64,000 nucleotides of DNA. Source: Butyrivibrio sp. (lineage in GTDB: Bacteria > Bacillota > Clostridia > Lachnospirales > Lachnospiraceae). The position numbers and the translations under genes are program-made. Below are positions 16,423 through 25,708 of this stretch, piece after piece. The DNA lies in the NCBI GenBank assembly GCA_015056575.1, contig SVGA01000004.1:124001-188000 (forward strand), given 5' to 3'. Within the stretch, counting starts at the first letter, position 1. Each line of letters opens with the position of its first letter. Under the pieces are notes generated by a model that saw nothing but the letters and a program-made list of their open reading frames with translations, was not told the origin of the DNA and did not search any database.

Positions 16423-18861
16423 ATGACTTATTTCACATGTTTTTTTCTGGATAATGAAAAAGATATTATTGTAAGCCTATATAAAAATCTGGACAAAATG
16501 TTTTATGTCCTGGAGACGCCAAACCACGGTACCGGCAATCTGATCAGAAACATTGCCAGGATCTGTCATCAGAAAACCTCTCAGGACGAAAACGGCAAAC
16601 TCATAATCGTGGGTGAAGTTCCGTGCTTTATCGATGCCGCCAATGAAGAGAGTTATATCTTTTCCCTTGGCGGTACTGAGGTTGCCTATATATATCCGGA
16701 CGGAAGAGTCGATATGAAGGCGGGGGTCCCTGCCATAGCAAAGACTCTTATGAGTCAGACCAAGGACTTTTCTCTGGATCCGGACAAGACCATATTCAAG
16801 ACCCATGTCAAAAAGGATCTTAAATTCCGTGCCGATCTTCATACGCATATGAACGGAAATCTCCCCGGGGATATTCTGATCGCCCTGGGGATCTATCATC
16901 AGATAAGATACCCTCTATATTACATTAAAAAGCTTGATCTAAAGCTCACTGAACAACAGTGGCTTAAGATTTATGCCCAAAGGGAAAAGGTAGCAAGACA
17001 GTTTGTCTCTTCGGAGCTTACAGGCAAATACCTGGACAGAAGGATCAATGATAATACCTTTATCAATTTTGCGGATCTTATCCTCAATAATCTTGACAAC
17101 GCAGAGATGAACATCGTCAAGATAAGAGGATCTCTGGCTGTTATCAAGGACGGACAGGCTGTGTTCACAAACCTTGAAAAGGTATATCTGTATCGATATG
17201 TCTTTTGCAAAGGAATAGAAAGTGAATCCAGAATAGAACTGACCGGTGTGGATCAGATTCCCGATGAGGACGTAAAAAGAGCTCTAAAGCAGATGCTTCG
17301 GGACAACGAAACCCCGGAGTATTCCTTTAATACGCTTTTTCAGGATAAGCTCCTTTGGATCGCCAGAAATTACAGGAAGCAGGGTGTTTATTATGCAGAG
17401 ATCAGTGATACCACCCTGGTAAAGAAATATGAATCCATTGAAATGCTCAGGCAGGTTCATCAGGTAATGCCAAGCATCTACAAGGAAACCGGCGTGATGC
17501 TCAGGTTTCTGGCGGCCATGCGAAGGATACCTTTAACCATTGTAAAGGATGCGGTGACTCCCGAGAATTATCTTGAGGAGAATCTGGAGGTTCTGAAGGC
17601 TACGGCTCTTGACCCCTACGTTGCGGGCTGCGACTTTGTGGGCGAGGAGATAAATGACATCATCACCTTAAAGCCTGCATTCAGGGAGATCGTGAAGATC
17701 GCGGCAGCCGATCCGAGCTTTGTCATAAGAGTTCATGCCGGGGAAAACGATTCTCAGAAAGACAACATAGCCCACAGCATATCCTGCGTAAAAGACTCAC
17801 TGGCCCCGGGACAGCCCATGCCAAAGATGAGGCTTGGGCACGGACTTTATACCTACAGTCCCTCCTCAGGCAAGGGAAAAGAGGTACTTAAGCAGCTTAA
17901 GGAAAACAATGTGGTGCTGGAGTTCCAGATAACCAGTAATGTGAGACTCAATAATCTCAATTCCCTGGAAAAGCATCCTCTGAAGTCATATCTTAAGCAG
18001 GGCCTTCGATGCGTCCAGGGAACTGATGGAGCTGCACTTTACGGAACATCCTCAATTGAAGAGCAGCTTTCTCTGGAAAAGATGTTGGGGTTGTCCGAGG
18101 CAGAGCTTAAACTTATGAAGGAAGCCGAGAGTCAGATAATTGAGGAGGGTCAAAAATCCTACTCCGAAAAGAAGGCGAAACTTGAAAAGCTTGTAGGGGA
18201 CAGGACAATAGAGGAAGCTCTTCTTGAGAGGATGACTCCGGTAAGGATAGCAAAGATAATCAAGAAAGAAGATAAACTGGATGCCAATACGGTACTCAAG
18301 GATATGATAAATGAGATATCCTGGGACAGATTTCCGATTGTGCTTCTGGGCGGAAGCTTCAACACTGAAAAGAGAGCCACAAGAGTCAGTACTGCAGGGG
18401 CTAAGCAGCTGGAGGAGCTGATGGAATTTCTTGATCCCGGGGAAGTGTGCTTTGTGATAGGCCACAAGCTGTCGGGATATGAGAAATACCTGGTAGAGCA
18501 CAATAAGAAAGGCTTCAGGATCTATGCGGTAGTGCCGTCGCTTATAACAAAGGCTGAGGCTGATAAACTGAAAGCGGCAGGAGTATTCGTGCGAGTATCA
18601 ACGGAGTCCCAGGGAATGGGCATTTACAAGAGCTTCAATTATGAGATCTTTGAGCGAAGACCCTCAGCGGTTATTGCCTTTGATGGTAACAGCGCTGCGG
18701 CAAACCTTATCCAGGAGGCCAAGAACGGCAAGGGACGATCCGGTATCTTTATCTGGAATCAGTCTAAGACACTGCAGCAAAAGGCCAAATCCCTCAAAGG
18801 CTATGTAAATACCTTTGATGCTCAGAATTCACTTGTTTCAATTATCAAGAAGCTTATCTGA
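16423..18861 (+). CDS. Adenosine-deaminase-like protein with C-terminal SLOG/LOG-like domain
   Basis: 812 residues, start ATG 16423, one base after the dut stop. Residues 1-135 are an unrecognised mixed alpha/beta domain. Residues 136-545 carry the adenosine/AMP deaminase metal and catalytic set: HxH in DLHTHMNG (His140, His142), HAGE (His438, Glu441), the base His473 in RLGHG, and Asp535 in GTDG. The second Asp of the usual DD pair is Gly536, so base recognition may differ. The distance between HxH and HAGE (about 300 residues) is longer than in ordinary deaminases, implying inserts. Residues about 637-785 look like a Rossmann SLOG/DprA-LOG nucleotide-binding domain (LLGGSFNTEKRAT, FVIGHKLSGYEKYLVEHN, YAVVPS, VIAFDGNSAAA). 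Physiological role unknown; see findings. Confidence 0.72.
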   Translation: MTYFTCFFLDNEKDIIVSLYKNLDKMFYVLETPNHGTGNLIRNIARICHQKTSQDENGKLIIVGEVPCFIDAANEESYIFSLGGTEVAYIYPDGRVDMKAGVPAIAKTLMSQTKDFSLDPDKTIFKTHVKKDLKFRADLHTHMNGNLPGDILIALGIYHQIRYPLYYIKKLDLKLTEQQWLKIYAQREKVARQFVSSELTGKYLDRRINDNTFINFADLILNNLDNAEMNIVKIRGSLAVIKDGQAVFTNLEKVYLYRYVFCKGIESESRIELTGVDQIPDEDVKRALKQMLRDNETPEYSFNTLFQDKLLWIARNYRKQGVYYAEISDTTLVKKYESIEMLRQVHQVMPSIYKETGVMLRFLAAMRRIPLTIVKDAVTPENYLEENLEVLKATALDPYVAGCDFVGEEINDIITLKPAFREIVKIAAADPSFVIRVHAGENDSQKDNIAHSISCVKDSLAPGQPMPKMRLGHGLYTYSPSSGKGKEVLKQLKENNVVLEFQITSNVRLNNLNSLEKHPLKSYLKQGLRCVQGTDGAALYGTSSIEEQLSLEKMLGLSEAELKLMKEAESQIIEEGQKSYSEKKAKLEKLVGDRTIEEALLERMTPVRIAKIIKKEDKLDANTVLKDMINEISWDRFPIVLLGGSFNTEKRATRVSTAGAKQLEELMEFLDPGEVCFVIGHKLSGYEKYLVEHNKKGFRIYAVVPSLITKAEADKLKAAGVFVRVSTESQGMGIYKSFNYEIFERRPSAVIAFDGNSAAANLIQEAKNGKGRSGIFIWNQSKTLQQKAKSLKGYVNTFDAQNSLVSIIKKLI

Positions 18862-18866
18862 TTTAC

Positions 18867-18894
18867 TTGTGTTTTTTGATTATTGTGCTAGAAT
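18867..18894 (+). promoter_or_regulatory. Probable gltX promoter
   Basis: TTGTGT (18867-18872), 16-bp spacer, and an extended -10 TGCTAGAAT ending at 18894. Transcription would begin about 18901, inside or at the base of the hairpin described next. Confidence 0.5.
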
Positions 18895-18897
18895 AAC

Positions 18898-18932
18898 TAT
18901 GACCCTTTATGGCATTGCCTTAAAGGGTCATA
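18898..18932 (+). terminator. Long perfect hairpin between the deaminase gene and gltX (terminator or 5' leader stem)
   Basis: 12-bp perfect stem TATGACCCTTTA/TAAAGGGTCATA, extended after one mismatch by GGC/GCC round a 3-base loop. The following AACTTTGATTAG is a poor U-run, so it is either a weak terminator for the upstream operon or a stabilising 5' stem of the gltX mRNA. Confidence 0.5.
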
Positions 18933-18964
18933 ACTTTGATTAGATTTGAGGAAACGGAGAGAAC

Positions 18965-20428
18965 ATGACCAAGATTCGTACAAGATATGCGCCTTCACCT
19001 ACCGGACGCATGCATGTTGGTAACTTGAGAACAGCTCTTTATGCTTATCTTATTTCCAAGCATGAGGGCGGTGATTATATCCTCAGAATTGAGGACACAG
19101 ACCAGGAGAGATACGTGGAGGGTGCTACAGAGATCATTTACAAGACTCTGAAGGATACCGGCCTCATCCACGATGAAGGTCCCGATATTGGCGGACCTGT
19201 CGGACCCTATGTACAGAGCGAGAGACAGAAGGCCGGCATTTATATGCAGTATGCCAAAGAGCTTATTGATAAGGGAGAGGCTTATTACTGCTTCTGTGAC
19301 GAGGAGAGACTTAAGACTCTTGTTCAGAAGATTGAAGTAGACGGTGAGGTTAAAGAGATCAGCGTTTACGACAAGCACTGCCTGCACCTTTCCAAGGAAG
19401 AGGTTGAGAAGAACCTGGCTGAAGGCAAGCCCTTTGTTATCAGACAGAATAACCCCACCGAGGGAACAACCACTTTCCACGATGAGCTTTACGGAGATGT
19501 AAGTGTTGAGAACAAGGAGCTTGATGACATGATACTTATCAAGTCAGACGGCTATCCCACCTATAACTTTGCAAACGTTGTAGATGACCATCTCATGGGA
19601 ATCACCCACGTTGTAAGAGGTAATGAGTACATTTCTTCATCTCCCAAGTACAACAGGCTGTATGAGGCTTTTGGATGGGAAGTGCCCAAGTATATCCATT
19701 GCCCTCTTATCACAGACGAAGAGCATCACAAACTCTCAAAGAGATCCGGCCATTCTTCCTTTGAGGATCTTATTGAGCAGGGCTTTGTTGCTGAAGCGGT
19801 TGTTAACTTCGTGGCACTGCTTGGCTGGTCACCTGATGATAACACAGAGATCATGAGCCTTCAGGAGCTTGTTGAGAAGTTTGATTATACACGTATCAAC
19901 AAGAGCCCTGCAGTATTCGATTACACCAAGCTCAAATGGATGAACGGTGAGTACCTCAAGAAGATGGATGAGGATGTTTTCTTTGAGCAGGCTAAGCCTT
20001 ATCTTGAGAAAGCAATTAAGAAGCCTCTTGACCTTAAGAAGATTTCAAATATGGTCAAGACCAGGATTGAGATCTGGCCTGATATTGAGCCCATGGTAGA
20101 TTTCTTTGATGAGCTTCCCGAGTACGATACAGCCATCTATGCTCACAAAAAGATGAAGACTGACAAGGAATCTTCACTGAAGGTTCTCAAGGAAGTCCTT
20201 CCTCTTCTTGAAGCACATGAGGACTACACCAACGATGCTCTTTATGCAGCTCTTTCTGAGTTTATCAAGGAGCATGAGTACAAGAACGGTTACGTTCTGT
20301 GGCCTGTGAGAATCGCCGTATCCGGCAGAGAGATGACCCCCTGCGGAGCAACAGAGCTCATGGAAGTCATCGGCAAAGAAGAGACAATTAAGAGAATCAA
20401 AAAAGGAATAGAATTACTTGAACAATAA
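18965..20428 (+). CDS. gltX: Glutamyl-tRNA synthetase
   Basis: 487 residues, class I synthetase charging tRNA-Glu (and possibly tRNA-Gln, to be amidated later, as usual in Clostridia). The HIGH-type motif is in [17 protein letters not shown], the catalytic-domain segment [14 protein letters not shown] follows, and the KMSKS loop is [12 protein letters not shown]. The C-terminal anticodon-binding helical domain is complete. Leader GAGGAAACGGAGAG supplies the ribosome site. No T-box leader is visible. Its last 11 bases overlap the TTG start of the next gene. Confidence 0.96.
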   Translation: MTKIRTRYAPSPTGRMHVGNLRTALYAYLISKHEGGDYILRIEDTDQERYVEGATEIIYKTLKDTGLIHDEGPDIGGPVGPYVQSERQKAGIYMQYAKELIDKGEAYYCFCDEERLKTLVQKIEVDGEVKEISVYDKHCLHLSKEEVEKNLAEGKPFVIRQNNPTEGTTTFHDELYGDVSVENKELDDMILIKSDGYPTYNFANVVDDHLMGITHVVRGNEYISSSPKYNRLYEAFGWEVPKYIHCPLITDEEHHKLSKRSGHSSFEDLIEQGFVAEAVVNFVALLGWSPDDNTEIMSLQELVEKFDYTRINKSPAVFDYTKLKWMNGEYLKKMDEDVFFEQAKPYLEKAIKKPLDLKKISNMVKTRIEIWPDIEPMVDFFDELPEYDTAIYAHKKMKTDKESSLKVLKEVLPLLEAHEDYTNDALYAALSEFIKEHEYKNGYVLWPVRIAVSGREMTPCGATELMEVIGKEETIKRIKKGIELLEQ

Positions 20429-22349
20429 CAGCTTAAATGCGGCGCAGCATAAGGCTGTATGCCACACCAAAGGCCCTGCCATGATACTGGCGGGGCCGGG
20501 CAGTGGCAAAACCTTTGTTATTGTGCGCCGTCTTCAATATCTGATAGAGGATTGCGGGATAGACCCGTCTTCAATCCTTGTCATTACATTTACCAAAGCT
20601 GCTGCTATAGAGATGCAGTACCGCTTCACGAAGCTGACGGATAGTGCTTATCCGGAAGTATCCTTTGGGACATTTCATTCTGTCTTTTACCGTATTATCA
20701 AAGATTCTTCAAACGGTGGAAATTCCAAAATAGAAATCGCAACTGAAAAGATAAAATATGAGATCATCCGGGATGTGATGTCATTTTTGCTTCGCCAAAA
20801 AACCATTGGCAAGGAAGAATATGAAAACGCTCTTGAGCAGATACCGGAAATAATATCTGAAATTTCAAGGCTTAAAAACATGGGAGAGGATCCTTTATAT
20901 TGCAGTGAAGGTGTGCCGCTTTCCCATTGCTTTAAAGATATCTATGAGGGCTACAACAGGAAACTGATGGAATTCGGAAAGATAGATTTTGACGACATGA
21001 TTGCAAGATGCTATGAGATTCTTAAGAGCAACAGGAGCATTCTTACGAAATGGCAAAGGAGATTTGAATATATTCTCATTGATGAATATCAGGACATTAA
21101 TAGAATGCAGTACAAAGTTGTACGGCTGCTTGCCGGGGATAAGAACAATCTTTTTGTGGTTGGAGATGACGATCAGTCCATCTACGGTTTCAGAGGGTCA
21201 GACCCTTTAATAATGCTTGGATTTGAGAAGGAATTTCCGGGGCAGACGCCTATGGTTGTTAACCTTAATATGAACTACCGCTGCGGGAAAGAGATAATAA
21301 ATGCCGCGCTTCCTGTGATAGAGGCGAACACCTTAAGGTATAAGAAGCAGCTTACAGCAGATGACAGTAACGGGCCGGGAAAAGTCATTGCAAGAAGGTA
21401 TGAAAGCAAGGATGTACAAAACCTTCAGATAGTCGATTTTCTTAAAAAGCATATGGATGAACTTGACCGTATAGCGATTCTTTACAGAACAAATTCCGAA
21501 GCGAAAGCTCTTTCGCAGATACTCATATCAAACAAAATTCCAACAAACCTTGAGGAAGAGAGCAAAGCTCTTTTCGAAGAGCCCTGCGTTGTCCTTTGCG
21601 GAGCCTATATCTCTTTTGCCTGCGGCGGGAAAAAGAGAGGAGATTTCTACAGGATAATGAATCAGCCTATGCGCTACATTTCAAGGGACTGCGCAAAAGG
21701 CGAGACTGTTAAGCAGAAGGAAGTTGTCGAATACTATAAGGGAAATTCTGCAAGGATAAATACCGTCAAAAAATTCTTCAGGGAAATCAACATGCTGGAG
21801 CATTTAAGACCTGCCCTGGCGGTAAGATTCATAAGAAAGAGCATTGGAATCGACAAGTTGTTTCCGGGAAAGGATGCAGTGCTTGATGAGTTTTTGGAAA
21901 AAGCTTCAGATTTTGAAGATATGAAGCAGTTTCTTTCTTGGATGGAAAGTGAAAAAGAAAAAACATACGATGAGGGAGCAGTCAAAAGAAAAAGCACAAA
22001 TAAAAGCGGCAAAAGAGTGAAACTGCTTACAATGCACGGATCCAAGGGGCTGGAATTCGATATAGTGTGGCTCCCGGATCTTAATGAGGGAATCATTCCT
22101 GCAAGAAGCGCGGTGACACTGCAGGAAATAGAAGAAGAGCGCCGGATGCTCTACGTAGCCATGACAAGAGCAAAACAGGCGCTCATAATGAGTTATGTTA
22201 CCGGGACAAAGGAGAGTCCCATGATGCCCACCAGGTTTCTGCGTCCGATAAAGGAGCTGTGGGACAAAAATTATAAAAAGCTTCAGACTTCCTCGGAGCC
22301 TTCCTCAGGAAGTTCTACAAGTTCATCGAATTCGGCATCGTCAAGATAG
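20418..22349 (+). CDS. UvrD/Rep-family superfamily 1A DNA helicase
   Basis: 643 residues. Motifs in order: Q-motif LNAAQHKAV, Walker [13 protein letters not shown], Ia [11 protein letters not shown], Walker [73 protein letters not shown]. 3'-to-5' helicase used in repair or replication restart. It is shorter than PcrA/UvrD (about 720-750) and has a reduced 2B region, so it may be an additional paralogue rather than the main PcrA. The start is a TTG inside the end of gltX, 10 bases after AAAGGA. The C-terminus is a serine-rich tail read antisense to the acidic tail of the converging DUF1292 gene. Confidence 0.87.
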   Translation: MNNNSLNAAQHKAVCHTKGPAMILAGPGSGKTFVIVRRLQYLIEDCGIDPSSILVITFTKAAAIEMQYRFTKLTDSAYPEVSFGTFHSVFYRIIKDSSNGGNSKIEIATEKIKYEIIRDVMSFLLRQKTIGKEEYENALEQIPEIISEISRLKNMGEDPLYCSEGVPLSHCFKDIYEGYNRKLMEFGKIDFDDMIARCYEILKSNRSILTKWQRRFEYILIDEYQDINRMQYKVVRLLAGDKNNLFVVGDDDQSIYGFRGSDPLIMLGFEKEFPGQTPMVVNLNMNYRCGKEIINAALPVIEANTLRYKKQLTADDSNGPGKVIARRYESKDVQNLQIVDFLKKHMDELDRIAILYRTNSEAKALSQILISNKIPTNLEEESKALFEEPCVVLCGAYISFACGGKKRGDFYRIMNQPMRYISRDCAKGETVKQKEVVEYYKGNSARINTVKKFFREINMLEHLRPALAVRFIRKSIGIDKLFPGKDAVLDEFLEKASDFEDMKQFLSWMESEKEKTYDEGAVKRKSTNKSGKRVKLLTMHGSKGLEFDIVWLPDLNEGIIPARSAVTLQEIEEERRMLYVAMTRAKQALIMSYVTGTKESPMMPTRFLRPIKELWDKNYKKLQTSSEPSSGSSTSSSNSASSR

Positions 22350-22642
22350 AGGTCAAAGGCCTCGGCAACTTTCTCATATTCATCATCTTCAGAAATGTAT
22401 CCAAGTTCCGGATCTTCTTTCTGATTCTCCCAGATGAATTCGTAAAACCATACATTTCCGTCATTGTTCTGTCCGTTTTCGTCAAGAGGGAGCAGAACTA
22501 TGTAATCTTTGGATTCCACGGTAAGAACTATCATGGGAGCGCAGCTTATAAGCCTTCCGTCGTCAAGCTCGATATCGACAGTGCCCTGGTCCCCATTCTC
22601 TATTCTGGTATTCATCTCTATGGCATTCTTGGAAAATTCCAT
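22283..22642 (-). CDS. DUF1292 family protein
   Basis: 119-residue acidic protein of the DUF1292 family, small Firmicutes proteins of unknown function. The segment DIELDDGRLISCAPMIVLTV followed by DYIVLLPLDE and the WFYEF block is the family core. AGGAGG precedes the start on the minus strand. Converges on the helicase gene and overlaps its 3' end by 67 bases. The last residues ([15 protein letters not shown]) are strongly acidic. No membrane or signal segment. Confidence 0.82.
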   Translation of the reverse strand: MEFSKNAIEMNTRIENGDQGTVDIELDDGRLISCAPMIVLTVESKDYIVLLPLDENGQNNDGNVWFYEFIWENQKEDPELGYISEDDEYEKVAEAFDLYLDDAEFDELVELPEEGSEEV

Positions 22643-22687
22643 ACCGTCCTCCTTAAAGTCAAGTATTTATGATTGTTTCATGGATTC

Positions 22688-22696
22688 ATTATAGCA
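22688..22696 (-). promoter_or_regulatory. Extended -10 promoter of the DUF1292 gene
   Basis: On the minus strand the sequence reads TGCTATAAT, a consensus extended -10, about 46 bases before the start codon. No clear -35. Confidence 0.6.
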
Positions 22697-22738
22697 CAAA
22701 TGCAATGAATAGGGGAGTTTTCGGGATTTTCAGAAAAT

Positions 22739-22750
22739 TAAAACGTTTTA
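22739..22750. promoter_or_regulatory. Palindrome TAAAACGTTTTA, upstream operator candidate
   Basis: Perfect 12-bp palindrome with a central CG, the form of LacI/CcpA-family half-site pairs. Its core AAAACGTTTT recurs exactly 120 bp downstream. Confidence 0.45.
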
Positions 22751-22812
22751 GTATGGTGACAAAATATAATTGGGTACAAATTGTGCAAAATTTACAAATC
22801 GAAATTTGAATA

Positions 22813-22841
22813 TTGTAAAATATGAATTATCGTGATAATAT
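22813..22841 (+). promoter_or_regulatory. SigA promoter of the beta-helix surface protein gene
   Basis: TTGTAA (22813-22818), 17-bp spacer, and TAATAT (22836-22841) preceded by TGA, giving an extended -10. Transcription should begin near 22848. Confidence 0.65.
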
Positions 22842-22859
22842 TTCAAATGCATTATCATA

Positions 22860-22869
22860 AAAACGTTTT
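22860..22869. promoter_or_regulatory. Palindrome AAAACGTTTT, downstream operator candidate
   Basis: 10-bp palindrome lying just downstream of the expected transcription start of the surface protein gene, a classical repressor position, with its twin 120 bp upstream. Confidence 0.45.
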
Positions 22870-22894
22870 ATATTTTTTGCAGAGGTATTTTTTC

Positions 22895-25708
22895 ATGAGA
22901 TTTAAGAGTAACAAAAACAATGGAAACATAATGACAAAAGCGGTTCGAATGGTTTTGACCCTTTCGCTCCTTCTTGGTGTGGTGGTCAACCAGAGCAGCA
23001 TAGTTGCATATGCACAGACAACTGTTGCATCTGCTAACGAGAACGAAGAAGAGGTCAAAAAGGAAGCTTTGGAGAACGAAGCTTTTGAAGATGAGAAGAA
23101 GACTGAGGAAACAGTCAAAGATGATGTGATCGCATCAGATGAAAAGAAAAACAATGAGACAGATAAAAGTGATGTGAACTCATCAGATGATAAAAAAGCT
23201 GATGAGGTTGAAGAAAATAAAGATGCGGCAGCTGAAGATGTTGATGACCGGGACGATGATACAGTTGATGCAGATGCAGACGAAGATGAAGATTCGGAGG
23301 CTGATGCAGAAGATAAGAACCCTGAAATTGAACTCAAAAAAGATACAGTAAGGCTTTTTGCTGCTGATGACAGCACGCTCTATGTATCTTCCGAGCAGAA
23401 CGTTAAAGAAGGTGATGAGACCATCATCGGACTCAGGGATGCATTAAGAAACGGAGCCAAGAGCATCACATTGTCAGAAGATATTACAGTTTCCCACGGA
23501 TATATCATTGTCGGCGAGAGCGCCGGTGAAGGTGATCATAACATTGTACTTGATCTTAACGGTCATACCATCACAGTAGAACACGGTACTGCAACATTTG
23601 CAGTAAACAGTGGAAACACTCTTACTGTAAAGAACGGAAACATTGTGGGTGCCCAGACAACAGAGAATCCCAGACCTGTATTTGAGTGCAACAGCGGATC
23701 AACAGTGATCATTGATTCCGTGCAGGTTAATAAAGTAAAAAACGCAGTAGAGGCCAATAACGCAACTCTTACCATCAAGGATTGCACCTTTGACGGCAAC
23801 TCATCCACCGGTGACGGCGGAGCCATGAATATCAGAAAGACAGATTTCAAGGCTGAAGGAAGTAACCTTTTTGTAAATAACCATGCAAATGGCCAGGGCG
23901 GAGCAGTTCAGTTTACAGATATGGGCACTTTCACGCTTGAGAATATGACTTTCAGAAACAATTCCTCAGGTTCTGAGGGCTGGGGAAACGGCGGAGGAGC
24001 TGTTAAAGTCTCCGGTGAGAGCAATATGACCATCGACGCCGGTGTGGTATTTGAGAATAACTTTGCCAATGGAAGCGGCGGAGCTGTTCTGTTTGGCGGA
24101 AAAGAGCTTGTTATAAACGGAACCTTTAAGGGAAATATCGCCCAGCATCATGAGGGCGGAGCTGTATCCATCATCGGAAACGGATGGGAAAACGGAAACC
24201 TTGCATCTATAGAGGGCGGTCTGTTTGAAGACAATATGTCCGGATACGATAAAGACGGCAATCCTGATCCTTCTTACGTTGACTGGGGCGGCGGAGCTAT
24301 TTTTGTTTCGGATTCATCAACTCTTAATGTTCCTGCTGATGTGCTTATTACAGGCAACCACGCAGGGGGCTTTGGAGGCGGTCTTGCAGGATGCTCCACA
24401 GGAAGAGTCTTTGTATTTGGCGATGAGAACAGTAGCGCAATGATCTTCAACAATCAGGGCGGAGATCCCGAAGATATCCATCTTTCAGGCAACGGCTCCT
24501 ACAAGCATGAAGATCATGAGTATGCGGCTTCAAATGAGACCTTTATGAGCAGCGGATACGATGATTATTTCTGTGCTCTTAACAGTGTTGTCTCTAAGAA
24601 TGTATTTGGAGATGCTGCTGTAACAGGTTCTGTTGATCAAAAGAAGGTTTCAGCTGATGATAAATTGTATGTTGCAAGCTATGTGACAGGTATCACAGCA
24701 AGCCTTGATAACGGACAGGCTCCTTCATCAGCTTCTGTAGTTATCAGAAACAATACTTCATATACTCATGGCGGCGGAATCCTCTGCAACGGATATATTG
24801 TTATGGGAAATCCCGGATCTGAGAAGCTTTCCGTAGGAAAGTCACTGGAAGTAGACATGTCAAAAGAGCTTCTTGATAAGGACGGAACAAAAGTATCCTC
24901 TCTTGATGGACATGAATACAGTTTCACTATTAAGGATGAAGAAGGCAATACCGTACTTACAGGAACCAATGATGTAAACGGAAAGGTTGATTTTGGAGGA
25001 AGGCTTTCCTTTGACCAGACCAACTATAAAGAGGGCGGAGTTTATAAGTATTATCTGACTGAGGGTGAGGTTCCCCAGGGAGATAATGTTGATGGCAATC
25101 CTGTTGAAAAGGATAAATCTGTAATCAGGATCGAAGTTTCAGTTGTAAAGAATGAAACTACTCAGAATGTAGGTGGTCTTGACTTTGCTACAGATAAATA
25201 TGAAATTTCGGGAATTCAGGTTTACAGAGTTTCTGAAGACGGAAGTGAAGAACTTATAGAGAGCAGCTTCACTGCCAACGACGAGATGTATGCAGACAAG
25301 CTTGATCTTTCTGTTTCGGGAGCAACCTTTACCAATAAAGCACATGAAGAGCCGGAAGAACCTGAAGAGCCTGAAGAGCCTGAGACTCCTGAGAATCCCA
25401 GAGATCCTGAAACTCCCGAGGATCCCAAAACACCTGAGAATCCTAAAACTCCCGAGATTCCAAAGACTCCGGAAACTCCCAAAACGCCTGAGAATCCCAC
25501 AGAACCTGAAGTTCCCGAGGTTCCGAACTTCTTTCAGGTACTTGGCGCAAGAAGGGAGTATATAGATTCTCTTGAAAGCCCTGCAGTCCTTGGAGCAAGA
25601 AGAGCAGTTACTTCCGATGAAACACATACAGGAAGGCTCCTTGTAATTGCTATTTTTGCCTTTGCTTTTGCAATGCTTCTTCGCACAGGCAGAAAAACAA
25701 AGGCTTGA
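22895..25708 (+). CDS. Cell-surface right-handed beta-helix protein with pilin-like domain and C-terminal anchor
   Basis: 937 residues from ATG 22895 (AGAGG 9 bases upstream). Signal peptide about 1-44 (VLTLSLLLGVVV...AYA). Residues about 45-165 are a disordered, Asp/Glu/Lys-rich stalk. Residues about 170-640 contain repeated G-G-A-V/I/M and F-x-N-N units (GDGGAMNI, GQGGAVQF, GSGGAVLFGG, HEGGAVSI, WGGGAIFV), typical of right-handed beta-helices of adhesins or polysaccharide-acting proteins. Residues about 650-815 look like a Spy0128-type pilin isopeptide domain (HEYSFTIKDEEGN, VYKYYLTEGE, FTNKA). A Pro-Glu-Thr repeat wall spacer follows, then two VLGARR units and a hydrophobic helix ending in RTGRKTKA, resembling a sortase-type anchor though without LPxTG. 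Probably cell-wall or membrane attached; ligand unknown. Confidence 0.8.
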   Translation: MRFKSNKNNGNIMTKAVRMVLTLSLLLGVVVNQSSIVAYAQTTVASANENEEEVKKEALENEAFEDEKKTEETVKDDVIASDEKKNNETDKSDVNSSDDKKADEVEENKDAAAEDVDDRDDDTVDADADEDEDSEADAEDKNPEIELKKDTVRLFAADDSTLYVSSEQNVKEGDETIIGLRDALRNGAKSITLSEDITVSHGYIIVGESAGEGDHNIVLDLNGHTITVEHGTATFAVNSGNTLTVKNGNIVGAQTTENPRPVFECNSGSTVIIDSVQVNKVKNAVEANNATLTIKDCTFDGNSSTGDGGAMNIRKTDFKAEGSNLFVNNHANGQGGAVQFTDMGTFTLENMTFRNNSSGSEGWGNGGGAVKVSGESNMTIDAGVVFENNFANGSGGAVLFGGKELVINGTFKGNIAQHHEGGAVSIIGNGWENGNLASIEGGLFEDNMSGYDKDGNPDPSYVDWGGGAIFVSDSSTLNVPADVLITGNHAGGFGGGLAGCSTGRVFVFGDENSSAMIFNNQGGDPEDIHLSGNGSYKHEDHEYAASNETFMSSGYDDYFCALNSVVSKNVFGDAAVTGSVDQKKVSADDKLYVASYVTGITASLDNGQAPSSASVVIRNNTSYTHGGGILCNGYIVMGNPGSEKLSVGKSLEVDMSKELLDKDGTKVSSLDGHEYSFTIKDEEGNTVLTGTNDVNGKVDFGGRLSFDQTNYKEGGVYKYYLTEGEVPQGDNVDGNPVEKDKSVIRIEVSVVKNETTQNVGGLDFATDKYEISGIQVYRVSEDGSEELIESSFTANDEMYADKLDLSVSGATFTNKAHEEPEEPEEPEEPETPENPRDPETPEDPKTPENPKTPEIPKTPETPKTPENPTEPEVPEVPNFFQVLGARREYIDSLESPAVLGARRAVTSDETHTGRLLVIAIFAFAFAMLLRTGRKTKA
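25348..25530 (+). repeat. Proline-rich P-E-x / P-K-T-P codon repeat
   Basis: Imperfect tandem 9-15-base units (GAGCCT, ACTCCT/C, AAAACT) encoding EEPEEP then PETPENP/PKTPE units near the C-terminus of the surface protein. This is a cell-wall-spanning spacer; unit number is likely to vary between strains through slippage. Confidence 0.75.

Noticed and set aside
18898..18964. Possible T-box leader of gltX
   Set aside because: The leader is far too short and lacks the T-box sequence and specifier arrangement; only one hairpin is present.
20418..22349. Helicase as part of a defence island with the deaminase-SLOG gene
   Set aside because: gltX separates them, the helicase overlaps gltX, and it has ordinary UvrD/Rep motifs without a nuclease or other defence domain.
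25348..25530. Short tandem repeats resembling a CRISPR or VNTR array
   Set aside because: Repeat units are codon-phased Pro/Glu/Thr/Lys triplets inside an intact coding frame; no spacers of constant length.
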